A DNA stretch of 58,989 bases from positions 3,295-62,283 of the forward strand of contig MU603982.1 in the NCBI GenBank assembly GCA_025201845.1, given 5' to 3'. The notes beneath the pieces were generated by a model. It ran no database searches. It was not told the origin of the DNA and saw nothing but the letters and a program-made list of their open reading frames with translations. Positions within the stretch are counted from its first letter, which is position 1. The number at the start of each line of letters is the position of its first letter. A program made the position numbers and the translations under genes. This document shows, piece by piece, positions 46,500-55,910 of this stretch. This DNA is from Martensiomyces pterosporus (Eukaryota; Kickxellomycota; Kickxellomycetes; Kickxellales; Kickxellaceae).

Positions 46500-47057
46500 C
46501 TACCTAGATGTTGCAAGCCCTTGCTGGTGCTGCTGCTGTTGCAAGACTTTGGCCTGCGCCAGCATCGACACATTATCCAGTCTTGCCCGTACCTTCTTCA
46601 GAACCGCATTTATGCCCGCAATCCTTGTCCTCGACTCCTTCAGCCGAGCAGCCGCCATCTGCCCCATTGTGGTGGGGGAAGGCGCGGGCGGAGAAAGGCC
46701 TGTGCTGCCAGGCGGCAAACTCTGTGCCGAAACGCCTGGCGGGAGTACCAATTCGTCGAACAGCTCCAGCTCGCCGTTCAGTCTGTCGAGGACTTCGTTC
46801 AGTGCATCCTGCTTTGTCCACACGGACTCCAGCAGGCAATCGAGCTTTGTGAGCGACGGCAAGAGAACACGCAGGATCGATGAGGCACTGGGCGTCAGGT
46901 TTGCCACGCCATCGGCAGTGCTGCTGGCGCCAGTCTTGTCGCTGAGATCCAGGTGTTCGGATGCGAGTGCCGCAAGGGCCGAATCTGTGGCATTGGCTGC
47001 CCCCGGTCTATCGGTGCTGGAACTCTCTGCGGGGCTCTGCATGTGATGGCTCGACAT
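46500..47057 (-). CDS. Snapin-like coiled-coil protein (BLOC-1/BORC subunit type)
   Basis: This is a small, mostly helical protein of 185 residues if the ATG at 47057 (MSSHHMQSPAE) is used. An alternative in-frame ATG at 47156 would add 33 residues. Two helical blocks match the Snapin pattern. The first is LLPSLTKLDCLLESVWTKQD followed by LNEVLDRLNGELELF. The second is LKESRTRIAGINAVLKKV followed by RARLDNVS, separated by a Pro-rich loop. A Gln/His-rich C-terminal tail follows. Snapin subunits assemble into BLOC-1 or BORC complexes on endosomes/lysosomes and bind SNAREs. The match is by pattern, not strong identity, so function is inferred. Its stop is only 68 bp from the TRM5 stop, so the 3' UTRs probably overlap. 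Confidence 0.6.
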   Translation of the reverse strand: MSSHHMQSPAESSSTDRPGAANATDSALAALASEHLDLSDKTGASSTADGVANLTPSASSILRVLLPSLTKLDCLLESVWTKQDALNEVLDRLNGELELFDELVLPPGVSAQSLPPGSTGLSPPAPSPTTMGQMAAARLKESRTRIAGINAVLKKVRARLDNVSMLAQAKVLQQQQHQQGLATSR

Positions 47058-47314
47058 TGCCAGCCTTGTGTGCACAACACGAGGGAGTGGTTTGGGTGAG
47101 TGGAAAGAGGCGGGCGCTATCAATGGCCCTGCTGCCGCGCTCCAAAGCGCCGTCACTTGGTTTTGTGCGTGAGGAGCTGGCTGGCACCTTTTTGGGGCGA
47201 CGGCACGTGGATGGCAGGGCCATGCTGCTTTGCAAAGTTCAGCTGTATTAGACTGAGGAAATAAGAGAGAAGCTAAGGGTCGCGTTTGGCGCGCCTGCCA
47301 AGCACAGCGTGTGC

Positions 47315-49063
47315 CTAGAAGTCGGCGGCCTCATCGACGGTGGCAGCAGCAGTCGAGGCATCGTCCTCGTTGCCCTCGTCGTCAAAGGTGCCCGCGGGGA
47401 CGGAGTACAGGCGGATAAGCGGCTTGTTGGGGTCGCGCATGATAACGTAGCGGCCCTCGTCCAGGGTGCGGCACAGATCAACCAGCGCCTTCACGATACC
47501 CCACGAGTTGCTGACGCTGAGGCTCAGCTGGTTGGCAAAGTCAGCGGGGCGGTACGACTGGATGCCCAGGATGCCGTGGCGAGTGCGGTCGCGAGGCGAA
47601 GCACGCGAGAGGAATCCGATCTTGAGCTGGTCCGCGTCAGCCAGGATGGCCTGGAAAGCCCAGCGAGCGAGCTTGGTGGCGTTGTTCTTCATCTCGGTGG
47701 CAACAACGGCACCGCGCTGAGCATCGAGCTTCAGACGCCAGTCAAGGGCGCCGCCGGCTCCAGGGGCGCGGATGTCGTGCTGCGTGAGGGCACGCACAAA
47801 GATGTGCTTGTTCGACTGGCCGCCCGGAATCACACCGTCGACCTCAGTGCGCACAGCCATGAGGCACGGCTCCTCGCGCTCGCCCACATCCTCGCTGTCC
47901 TCGTCTTCAGCACTGCCGGCGCTGAGATCGAACACGCGGTAGCGGTATGCGTTGTCATCGGGGGTCTCGTCGTCCTCATTGTGCTCGTTGAAGGGGTTGG
48001 CGTTATCGAGCTCAACAGCGCCCTTGCTAGTAACCTGGTGGATGTAGTTGCGTGTGGCGTCGCGGGCCTCCAGAGCAAGCATGGACGCCGAGTTGATGCC
48101 GCCCTCCTTGTCGCCTGCATCAGCAGGGGGATCCGAGGCGTTCTCGTTGACCGAGGGGAAGTCCAGGGGTCCGCCGTCGCGCTTGTCAAGGAACAGCTTG
48201 TCGCCCACGCGGTTGACAACCACATCCCAAGCACTCGACGACACAGTCGACGCCATGAGCGTGGCAATGACCGAGTCAGTGGCAAACACCTTGATCTTTC
48301 CGTCCTGCGAGAGCTTGGCCAGCACAGGGTCGTCGCTGGCAGTGGCGTTGTACCGCACCGATCCCGAGCTCTTCAGGGGCCTCTCCATGCGGGTGTTAAT
48401 GCGGTCGTAGACATGGTCGTAGACACCAGCCTTTCCATAGAATCCAATGTCCTTGGCGCCGTCCAGGGGGAAGTTCAGGGCCTTCATGCGGCTGAACTCG
48501 ATGTCCTGCACCAGAGCCCACTCGTCCGTCGGCTTGACACTGGCGTACCTGTGGCGCTGTCCGCGGTCGTAGTCGCGCCATCCAAAGCGCTTGCGGAACC
48601 CGCCGGCGCCGCCAAACTTGCCGCCCTGGAACCTGCCGCCCGCATGGCCCAGGCGCTGCATACCGCCGCGACCGCGTCCGCCACGGGCACCGCCACGGGC
48701 ACCGCCGCGGCCAGTGCCGACGGCGTGCACGGCAATCTTCTTCATCGCAGTGCCGCGGTTGTCAACAAGAGAGAACGACTCCTCGTCCGCCTCGGCCTGG
48801 TACACAAAGGCAGAGGCAGAGTTGCTTCCGTAGACCTGGGGCCCCATGTCGCGGCCGAACTTTCCGCGCTGGCGGCCGCCGTCGCGCTGGTCACGGGCAT
48901 CCGCCGGGTGAATCCAGTCGGCAGCGCGGTTCACCCTGTCGCTCTTTGAGAACGGAATGTAGGGAATGTCCCTGAACTCCTTGGGAGGCTGCGAGTTGGC
49001 TGGGCCCCAGCCCTTGGGGTTGTCGAAAACAGGCGGAAGTGTGAAGCTAGGAAGATCGCTCAT
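47315..49063 (-). CDS. Eukaryotic translation initiation factor 3 subunit D
   Basis: This 582-residue protein is the eIF3d (Moe1-type) subunit of the eIF3 complex, which helps recruit mRNA to the 40S ribosome and can bind the cap. The N-terminus has FTLPPVFDNPKGWGPAN and PYIPFSKSDRVNRAADW, both typical of eIF3d. A Gly/Arg-rich stretch with repeated RGGARGG (about 113-133) may bind RNA and be methylated. The cap-binding-like domain follows, with KFGGAGGFRKRFGWRDYD, SVKPTDEWALVQDIEFSR, and the conserved C-terminal block with SRASPRDRTRHGILGIQ, PADFANQLSLSVSNSWGI and KPLIRLYSVP. The C-terminus is acidic (EGNEDDAS). The family's usual length is 550-580 residues. No introns. The start is the ATG at 49063. 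Confidence 0.97.
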   Translation of the reverse strand: MSDLPSFTLPPVFDNPKGWGPANSQPPKEFRDIPYIPFSKSDRVNRAADWIHPADARDQRDGGRQRGKFGRDMGPQVYGSNSASAFVYQAEADEESFSLVDNRGTAMKKIAVHAVGTGRGGARGGARGGRGRGGMQRLGHAGGRFQGGKFGGAGGFRKRFGWRDYDRGQRHRYASVKPTDEWALVQDIEFSRMKALNFPLDGAKDIGFYGKAGVYDHVYDRINTRMERPLKSSGSVRYNATASDDPVLAKLSQDGKIKVFATDSVIATLMASTVSSSAWDVVVNRVGDKLFLDKRDGGPLDFPSVNENASDPPADAGDKEGGINSASMLALEARDATRNYIHQVTSKGAVELDNANPFNEHNEDDETPDDNAYRYRVFDLSAGSAEDEDSEDVGEREEPCLMAVRTEVDGVIPGGQSNKHIFVRALTQHDIRAPGAGGALDWRLKLDAQRGAVVATEMKNNATKLARWAFQAILADADQLKIGFLSRASPRDRTRHGILGIQSYRPADFANQLSLSVSNSWGIVKALVDLCRTLDEGRYVIMRDPNKPLIRLYSVPAGTFDDEGNEDDASTAAATVDEAADF

Positions 49064-49404
49064 TGTTCGTCCTTTTCTGCTGTGTCAAAACGATGAAAGG
49101 GGGTGGGTGGAATGAAGTGCAAGAGTAGCCTCAATCTGGAGCGAGCGAATTTTCACCAGGATGCAGATTCGCCACCGCCTCCCCACAGGAAATTTTTTCT
49201 GCGCTTCCACGGGCGAGCCACCCGTGCAGCAGCCAACAGCCGGCTCGCGGCTCGGGAGCCACACCCCACACAGAACACATTTGCAGGCGCACAAAGCAGC
49301 GCACAAGCGCTGCAATTAGAGTGCTATGGACAAGAAATAAGGTTAGAACCGCAAAACAAAAATAAAACAGGGCAAAAACAACACAAACACGAGAGGCACC
49401 GGCA
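49064..49404. other. Intergenic region between eIF3d and SSK1-like gene
   Basis: 341 bp: the eIF3d promoter and the 3' flank of the SSK1-like gene, both minus strand. It includes an A-rich stretch with AATAAA near 49357-49375 on the plus strand. No gene was seen. Confidence 0.5.
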
Positions 49405-52400
49405 CTACAGCTCAGCGCTGGCATGGTCCTGTGCAGACCTCCACTTTCTCCACCCGTCGTGGTCGATAAGCGCCTGCATGCACCCCCACTCCATGATCTT
49501 CTTCTTGAGCCAAATAAGGCTGACGGGCTTTGTCAAAAAGTCATTGCAGCCAGCAGCCAGCGCTGCGCGTCTGTCGCTCTGCAACGAGGACGCCGTGAGC
49601 GCAACAATGATCACTGGCGATCTGATGACGGCCGAAGACACAGACGAGTCCTGCGACCTTGAGGGAGCCAGAGCTACCGTTGCGCTTTCCAGGTCGCTCT
49701 TGGGCAGCTCGAGAAGCTTTGGGGAGTCGTCGTCTTGCTTGACAACGGCGCCACCGCGGTCGTTGCTGCTGCTGCTGCTTTTTGGGATGCTGTCAGGGAA
49801 CATGGCGATCTGGCTCACAGAGTCCTTGTCGAACTGATCGGGAGAAACAAGGATGTTGTCCACAGCGACCTCCAATGTCACACTGCCAGCTGCTTGCTGC
49901 TGAGGCACATTCGGGGCACGTCCGGCGCCACCAGCTGCAATGGCTCCACCGCCGCTGCCAAAGCCGCTCTTTCTCTGCTCCGCCTTCAGGCTCGCCTGCG
50001 ACCGGTTCTTTCTTACCGTCTCCGGGGTGGGCGGTGCAGCAGGCAGTACTGGAACCGACCGGACCAGTCCATTGGCATACAGATAGTGCGCATTGCGCAT
50101 GCCAGCCGGGGACTTTCGCGCATGGAACGGCGTCCACCGCACATTTTTCTGCATCATCCCCTCCTCGCCCTTCAGTGCCGCCCCTGCAAGCTGAGGGCTT
50201 GTGACCAAGCGAATACCAGCAGCTGTAGCGCCCGCTGCTTCGCCTCCAGCCCCCGGCGTGCGCGGCACGGCCATGCTCGCGACCGAGCCACTCGTCACCC
50301 AGACACCAATGCGCTTGTGCCGCTCCAGTCTCCTGATATGCTTGGTAGCCGTGATTCCGTCCATGATGGGCATCTGGATGTCCATAAACACGATATGGTA
50401 CGGGCCACGTCCGGGCACAGCCACATCTCTCCCGGACCTGACCTCCTCTGCTGCCGCCGTCCACATGTTGATTGCCTCCTCGCCATTCGATGCCACGTCG
50501 TAGGACACATTCATATGGCGCAGGAACCGCTCCATGATGCTCCGGTTAATCAGGTTGTCCTCGACAAGAAGGACGCGGATGGGCGGCGCAATGAACGCGG
50601 AGGGCTGGCGAGTCACCGCAGGTCCACTGGCGCCGCTCTTGCTCTTGGCCGCATGCCCAGCGCTATTGCGCGTGCCGCGCTCCTTCAGCCGGGGGGGCTC
50701 AGTGAACGCCTTGTGTGCAGCAGGCGGGACCTGGGCCAATGATGCCGGCTTGCGCCTATCTGTCACGGCACCTGTTGCTGCGCTTGAGCTGGAGTCGGAC
50801 TCAGCTGCAGCCGCCTTTGAAGCCTCGGCTGCTCTCCTGCTAGCATGCTGCAACCGGGCGCGCAGCTTGGCCTTGCGCTCCTGTGCCGGAGTAAGCTTGC
50901 GCTCGCCAGCTGCATCGCCATCGGCTGGCTTCCCCGGCAACGCACGCGCAATAGACGCGTTCTTGGCGGACGGTGGCGTGGCAGCTGCAGGCAGCTGGGG
51001 TAGCGGTTTGGACACATCCATCACAGATGCTGTGCGCGAACCAGGAAGAGCAGGCGGAGTCTCTTTGCTGCTGGCACCTGCGTCATTGGCAGCAGCAGCC
51101 GGTACTGGTTTCTCGGCACTCGAATCTGTCGGTGGGGTTGGCGCTGGCGTTGACGCCGGTGCAACTGCCGTCGACACCAATGCAGTTGCCGTTGCCATCG
51201 TCGCTATCACTGCCGCTGCGACAGTTGGAGCACCGGACGGCGGAGGCGAGGTGTCGCGCCTATCTGCGACCTCAACCGAGGTACGAGCAGTGGGCTGATC
51301 ACTAGCCACCTCCGTCCTTGCACTACCTTGGTGTGGTTGCATAGGGCTAAGAGCACCCGCCAGCTCCTTGCTCGTGGTCTTTGCCAACGACAAGCTGTTC
51401 GACGAATCAGGTATGCCGAGGAGCTTGTTTCTTGCCTTTGTCTTTGCGCGGTTGAATGCAGCCATCTTGTCACGGATACGCGAGCGCGCTCTAGACAGCC
51501 CGCTTTCACCTGGGTGCTGTGTAGGTAGCGGGGTGAGAGCAAGTGAGGAAGTAGATGCAGTAGGCGTGGGGGCTACTGGCACGGCGGATATGCTGTTAGC
51601 AGTGCTAACGCTGGTCCTTGTTGGGATTGGCCTAAGCACTGTCTCCGTGCTATCCGCCTCTGAGGGCGTGGGGAGTGGCTTGGGCTCGGCGTGGGCTGCT
51701 GCTGATCTCGGCGCCGAAGCTGAGGTATCAAGGGCGCGGAGCGGGTGGCTGCCATCCACACGGGTTTCTCCGCGTGTCTGCTCAGCATGTCCAGCTGCTT
51801 CGCTAGTATCCGCGTCGCTCCCAAGCACTGCCGCTTCTGCACGGTGTCCAGTGGCATTTGGCCTCACGCTTGCCGCGTCCATATCGGCAATCAGCGACCC
51901 AGCCGCAGAGCCCGCGCTGGCATCCGTCCTTGTCGACGTGGCCCGTCGGAGAGTCGCCGCCAAATGCGGCTCAACACGAATCAGCGGGCTGAGAGGCGAG
52001 GTGGGGGAGTCTGGCGCATCGTCCTCTGTCCTAGGAGCGATCGCCAGGTCGGGTGGCCGCTTCGCCATCTTGTCGCCACTGTGCCCGTCGCTGCCGTCAG
52101 CATTCTTGCCCGGCTGCCATCTGTCTCCAGCCGACCGAAGGTCAACCAAAATCCCCTCTTCGGAACCCGCCTGAGTCTGTGTCCGATGCACGGCACCGCC
52201 AATCGCAGAAGCATTGGTGGGCGAGGTGGCAGGAGGCGGCGACGACGACAGCTGTGCGACCATCTGCGCCATGGTACTCGACGTAGAAGCACGGTCCAGC
52301 CCGCGGCTTTTGGGGTCATCGTCTGGTGCAAACATCTCCGTGTTGACCAGTGGCGATCTGGCCAGCACGCCTTTCTCGGGCGTGCCTTTCGAGTCGTCCA

Positions 52401-55320
52401 GGGCGCCGGTGGCAGTGTCCTGTGGCAGCGGTAGCGCCGACGTAGAAGCACGGTCCAGCCCGCGGCTTTTGGGGTCATCGTCTGGTGCAAACATCTCCGT
52501 GTTGACCAGTGGCGATCTGGCCAGCACGCCTTTCTCGGGCGTGCCTTTCGAGTCGTCCAGGGCGCCGGTGGCAGTGTCCTGTGGCAGCGGTAGCGTGCGG
52601 TCAGTCATGATCTGAAAGGTCGCCGACTTGGACATGCCAGGCGGGGACTCGGACATCATTCTCAGGTTTTGGTACAAAACCTCGCTATTGGCACTATGCG
52701 GAGTAGACGTAGCCGAGCGGTCCTTGGCGACAAAGTCCTGTGTAGAGTCGCTGGATATGCCGAGGTCGCTGCTATTGGGCACTGTGAGTCTATGCGCCGT
52801 GTCGCTGAATGCCGAGGATGAGCCACCCATCGAGACGCCGGGGGAGAATATGTGTGCTCCCATGCGGACAGCTCCCGGGTGTAAGCCGTACTGCGGGCTA
52901 AGCGCAGGCGTGCCATGTGCAGCATTATACCGCTCCACTCGATGCGTCTCCCACGCCGCAAGCAGGCTGCTAAGAAGCCTCCTTTCGCACAAAGGCTTCG
53001 TGACAATCTTGACAACGGGCGGCGGCAACGGATGGGGCATCGCCGACAGGACTCTCACATAGTCCCTGTACTTGGCAACCGCAGAGATAGGCGCCAAGAC
53101 GACGATGGCCAGCGTCGCAGTAAAGAAGCCCCTGCGCCGCATCCCCGCCAGTGCCCCACGGCCATCGATGTTGGGTGCAGCAAGCGCCTCAGCCTGCGAG
53201 TGCACACGGCTATCAGACGGGCTGCCGCGCTGCGATTTGGACGACGACGTGAAAGTCAGCGTTCCACGCAGCATCTCAAACTCCGATTTGAGTGCACCCA
53301 TGTCGTCATCGATAACCACATATGCCGGCGGCTTCTGCGCAACAGGATGCATTGCAGGCCCTGGGGTGGCTGGCATGCGGATAGGGAAGCCCAGCGGTAG
53401 CTGGTCGACCACGCAGCTGGCGAATGTAACGAGGTAGCTCTCTAGCGCATTCATCAGCTTGCGCGACTCCTGCTCCGTGCTGGCCAGCCGATCCGTCCGC
53501 GGCCTTTGGCCTGGTGGTGGTGTGCGCAGGATAATGCGCGCGCCATGGAGCATGCTACGGAACTCCAGGAGACTAGGCGTGAACCCCAGCGGCGCATCCA
53601 GTATCAAGCGGCTGTTCACCTCGACCAGCGGAACACTCGACAAACCCGCGTCTTTGGGATCGACTGTCGCTGGCTCTAGAGCGCTGGGCAAGACGAACCG
53701 AATAAACAGCCAGTTGTCAGAGCCCGCCTTGTCTCCAGAAGCTCCTCCCGCTAGGTACTTCACAGGAACAACGCTTCCATCAAGATTCTGTCCACCACGG
53801 ACTTGCGTTTTGGTGCCGTTGCTAGTGCCAGATGGCCCGCACCCAGCGCTGCTGACTATCCACCGCGTTTCGAAGCGAACCTGATCCGGGTAGATAAACC
53901 GAGACAATCCGCGGATTTCATCCAGCTCAATCCTTTGCCAGTCATAGCCAGCGCCAGGTCGGCCAGGCGGCACGCCAGCGTGCGTGGCATGTGCGCCACT
54001 GCCACCTCCGCTACCATTATCTACAGGCGCATTTTCCGCTGATTCCCCAGCGCCCTGGCCTCTGCGGCAAGTGATGTACACCGCAGCTGCCGAGGTGGCG
54101 CGACCTGACGGCTCCTCGCTGCCAGGCGTGGAATCCACGTAATGGGGCGTGAAGCACATGGAGTCGCCTGGCCGCAAATAATGCTCGAGAAGAATGCACG
54201 AGGTTTCGAGCAGGACATGCCGTGATGGCTGAATTGCCTCCTCGCGCATCGCCCACCGTCCATACGTGACGACCTCCTCGCTGTCTTTCGCCTCCGGAAA
54301 CGCCACGCACACCATCCCCTGCTCCGAGCACAAAGGACCAGGCAGCGCAAACGAGACATGGACGCCCAGCTCCCCAGCTCGCGCAGCCAGCGCATCGACA
54401 ATCCCCTGCAGATAATACAGCGGGTCACGAGCCTGCGCACGCATGCCGGATGCCACATTTGGCGACTGCAAGGCACAAGCCAGGCTGGCGGGAGTGTCAG
54501 AAGCATTGGCTGGCTGACCAATGTCGCTAGGAGCGTGCCACGACGGAAGCGTGCCCCCACCTGTCTGGCCCTTACCATCGAACCCGAATTCCCTTGTAAT
54601 CGCAGTTAACCGCTCAACATGGTCCAGCAAAAGCATTGCGCTGTTGATGCTGGCCATGGGCGCCACAATGTCGTCGTGGCTACACGCAGGCACATTTGGC
54701 AGCGGTGCACCGGTGTCTGATTGTGCGTAGCTCACAGCTGGCGCTCCGCAACCCGTGCCAAAACTTTGAGTACCCGTGCCAATACTGCAGGCACTCTGTG
54801 CGTTGGGTGCAACGCCCACTGCCAGCCGCAAGTGGGCCTGTAGCAGCCGCGAAAACCTCTCGCGCTCCGCACGCAAGCTGACCAGCAGCATGCTGGCGGC
54901 ACGCATCCGATCCACGCCATTGCTCTGCTCCTTCTGCGCACTTGCCCCGAGCAGCATGAGACACCCAACGAATGCCAGTAGCCGCAGCCGCTGATCAAAC
55001 GGCTCAGCCTCCTCGGCCACTCCCACTTCTAGCTGCTGCCCTGGAGAGCCTTTGCGCGTCAGTAATAAGACTGTGTTTGCTAGGAGCAGCAAGAATGGCC
55101 GCCGATAAGCTGCAGGTGTCTGGTGCAGCAGCTTCTGCGCCAAGAGCAGAGAAACGGCCAAGACACGCAGACTCCCGTCTGTGCTTGCCCTCGACAAAGC
55201 CAGCCTTAATATGTCCATGCAACGCTGAATTGCTGCTGCAGAGGATCGGCTAGCAGGGTTCCCATGCTCATTCCAATCGCCTGCATTGCTGCCGCCTTTT
55301 CTGGTTGCCTTGATGCTCAT
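49405..55320 (-). CDS. SSK1: SSK1/Mcs4-type response regulator, unusually large
   Basis: This predicted 1971-residue protein is the output regulator of a fungal histidine-to-aspartate phosphorelay, usually controlling the HOG MAP kinase cascade. The C-terminal receiver (about 1580-1945) has IRVLLVEDNLINRS, the phospho-acceptor D1647 in FMDIQMPIMDG, ALTASSLQSDRRAAL and K1931 in NDFLTKPVSLIWLKKK. All three functional sites are intact. It is split by an insert of about 235 residues, as often seen in SSK1. Upstream is a long disordered region with a duplicated 53-residue unit (about 909-1014). Further upstream (about 220-790) are regions that look like a decayed histidine kinase and receiver. SSK1 elsewhere is usually well under half this length. 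The start used is the ATG at 55320; the frame is open to 55557 but that lead looks non-coding. Confidence 0.88.
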   Translation of the reverse strand: MSIKATRKGGSNAGDWNEHGNPASRSSAAAIQRCMDILRLALSRASTDGSLRVLAVSLLLAQKLLHQTPAAYRRPFLLLLANTVLLLTRKGSPGQQLEVGVAEEAEPFDQRLRLLAFVGCLMLLGASAQKEQSNGVDRMRAASMLLVSLRAERERFSRLLQAHLRLAVGVAPNAQSACSIGTGTQSFGTGCGAPAVSYAQSDTGAPLPNVPACSHDDIVAPMASINSAMLLLDHVERLTAITREFGFDGKGQTGGGTLPSWHAPSDIGQPANASDTPASLACALQSPNVASGMRAQARDPLYYLQGIVDALAARAGELGVHVSFALPGPLCSEQGMVCVAFPEAKDSEEVVTYGRWAMREEAIQPSRHVLLETSCILLEHYLRPGDSMCFTPHYVDSTPGSEEPSGRATSAAAVYITCRRGQGAGESAENAPVDNGSGGGSGAHATHAGVPPGRPGAGYDWQRIELDEIRGLSRFIYPDQVRFETRWIVSSAGCGPSGTSNGTKTQVRGGQNLDGSVVPVKYLAGGASGDKAGSDNWLFIRFVLPSALEPATVDPKDAGLSSVPLVEVNSRLILDAPLGFTPSLLEFRSMLHGARIILRTPPPGQRPRTDRLASTEQESRKLMNALESYLVTFASCVVDQLPLGFPIRMPATPGPAMHPVAQKPPAYVVIDDDMGALKSEFEMLRGTLTFTSSSKSQRGSPSDSRVHSQAEALAAPNIDGRGALAGMRRRGFFTATLAIVVLAPISAVAKYRDYVRVLSAMPHPLPPPVVKIVTKPLCERRLLSSLLAAWETHRVERYNAAHGTPALSPQYGLHPGAVRMGAHIFSPGVSMGGSSSAFSDTAHRLTVPNSSDLGISSDSTQDFVAKDRSATSTPHSANSEVLYQNLRMMSESPPGMSKSATFQIMTDRTLPLPQDTATGALDDSKGTPEKGVLARSPLVNTEMFAPDDDPKSRGLDRASTSALPLPQDTATGALDDSKGTPEKGVLARSPLVNTEMFAPDDDPKSRGLDRASTSSTMAQMVAQLSSSPPPATSPTNASAIGGAVHRTQTQAGSEEGILVDLRSAGDRWQPGKNADGSDGHSGDKMAKRPPDLAIAPRTEDDAPDSPTSPLSPLIRVEPHLAATLRRATSTRTDASAGSAAGSLIADMDAASVRPNATGHRAEAAVLGSDADTSEAAGHAEQTRGETRVDGSHPLRALDTSASAPRSAAAHAEPKPLPTPSEADSTETVLRPIPTRTSVSTANSISAVPVAPTPTASTSSLALTPLPTQHPGESGLSRARSRIRDKMAAFNRAKTKARNKLLGIPDSSNSLSLAKTTSKELAGALSPMQPHQGSARTEVASDQPTARTSVEVADRRDTSPPPSGAPTVAAAVIATMATATALVSTAVAPASTPAPTPPTDSSAEKPVPAAAANDAGASSKETPPALPGSRTASVMDVSKPLPQLPAAATPPSAKNASIARALPGKPADGDAAGERKLTPAQERKAKLRARLQHASRRAAEASKAAAAESDSSSSAATGAVTDRRKPASLAQVPPAAHKAFTEPPRLKERGTRNSAGHAAKSKSGASGPAVTRQPSAFIAPPIRVLLVEDNLINRSIMERFLRHMNVSYDVASNGEEAINMWTAAAEEVRSGRDVAVPGRGPYHIVFMDIQMPIMDGITATKHIRRLERHKRIGVWVTSGSVASMAVPRTPGAGGEAAGATAAGIRLVTSPQLAGAALKGEEGMMQKNVRWTPFHARKSPAGMRNAHYLYANGLVRSVPVLPAAPPTPETVRKNRSQASLKAEQRKSGFGSGGGAIAAGGAGRAPNVPQQQAAGSVTLEVAVDNILVSPDQFDKDSVSQIAMFPDSIPKSSSSSNDRGGAVVKQDDDSPKLLELPKSDLESATVALAPSRSQDSSVSSAVIRSPVIIVALTASSLQSDRRAALAAGCNDFLTKPVSLIWLKKKIMEWGCMQALIDHDGWRKWRSAQDHASAEL
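52279..52595 (-). repeat. Perfect in-frame 159-bp tandem duplication in SSK1-like gene
   Basis: Copies begin at 52279 and 52438 and are identical over 158 bp. The period of 159 bp is 53 codons, so the frame is kept. Each unit encodes Ser/Thr/Pro/Asp-rich linker sequence containing LPLPQDTATGALDD. Confidence 0.97.
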
Positions 55321-55910
55321 GCCACATTCAGGGGAGAGCAAATGCCGTTTGTTGCTAGTAGAGTGGTGTGGATTGCTTGTGTGTGTGAAATTGATGTGCA
55401 AGCTCAGGGTAGAGCAGACAAGAATAAAGACGCGCTGGCGGAAAACAAGTAGCCTGTTCTTGCGAGGGTCGTCAGGGAGAAGAGATAAGAAATAAGAAAT
55501 AAGAGATAATATTTTAGTCTGGATAAGGCAAGAGAGCGGGTGACCACAACAGCACAAAAAATAAATAAATAAACACGGCTGCTACACGAAGAAAAATGCA
55601 TGGCTTGCCTGTGGAACCGGGTCAGCCTTTTACTTTTCCAGGTTATGTGCTGCGTCTGCGGGTATATGTGTCGTCTTGGCTGACACAGCGCTATTCCGAT
55701 TCCAACTACACTCAAACGGTGCAAGGCAGCGGGTGCTCCTTGCCGCCAGCATGCCTGAACTTGTATTTTTGGATATTAATGATCGGCAAGTGGGCATGTA
55801 TGCAATTAACTGGATTCGCCTGTTTTTACACGGGTCTCTCCATCTATCACTCCAGATGATGCCTTTCCTTTCCGCACAAAACAAGCAATCTAATTACACC
55901 AATGCACAAT
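55321..55910. other. Intergenic region upstream of SSK1-like gene
   Basis: 590 bp: the promoter/leader of the SSK1-like gene and the 3' flank of the phosphatase gene. It contains an A-rich stretch with AAATAAATAAATAAAC (about 55557-55573). No gene was seen; the in-frame extension of the SSK1 reading frame to 55557 is treated as leader. Confidence 0.5.

Noticed and set aside
49405..50600. Receiver domain split by about 235 residues considered as an assembly insertion or intron
   Set aside because: The insert keeps the frame without stops, its composition is like the rest of the linker, and inserts at this point are usual in SSK1 proteins.
55321..55557. 79-residue N-terminal extension of the SSK1-like protein
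   Set aside because: The added sequence is Cys/His/Leu/Ser-rich without similarity to the family, and a good ATG at 55320 starts a sensible hydrophilic N-terminus.
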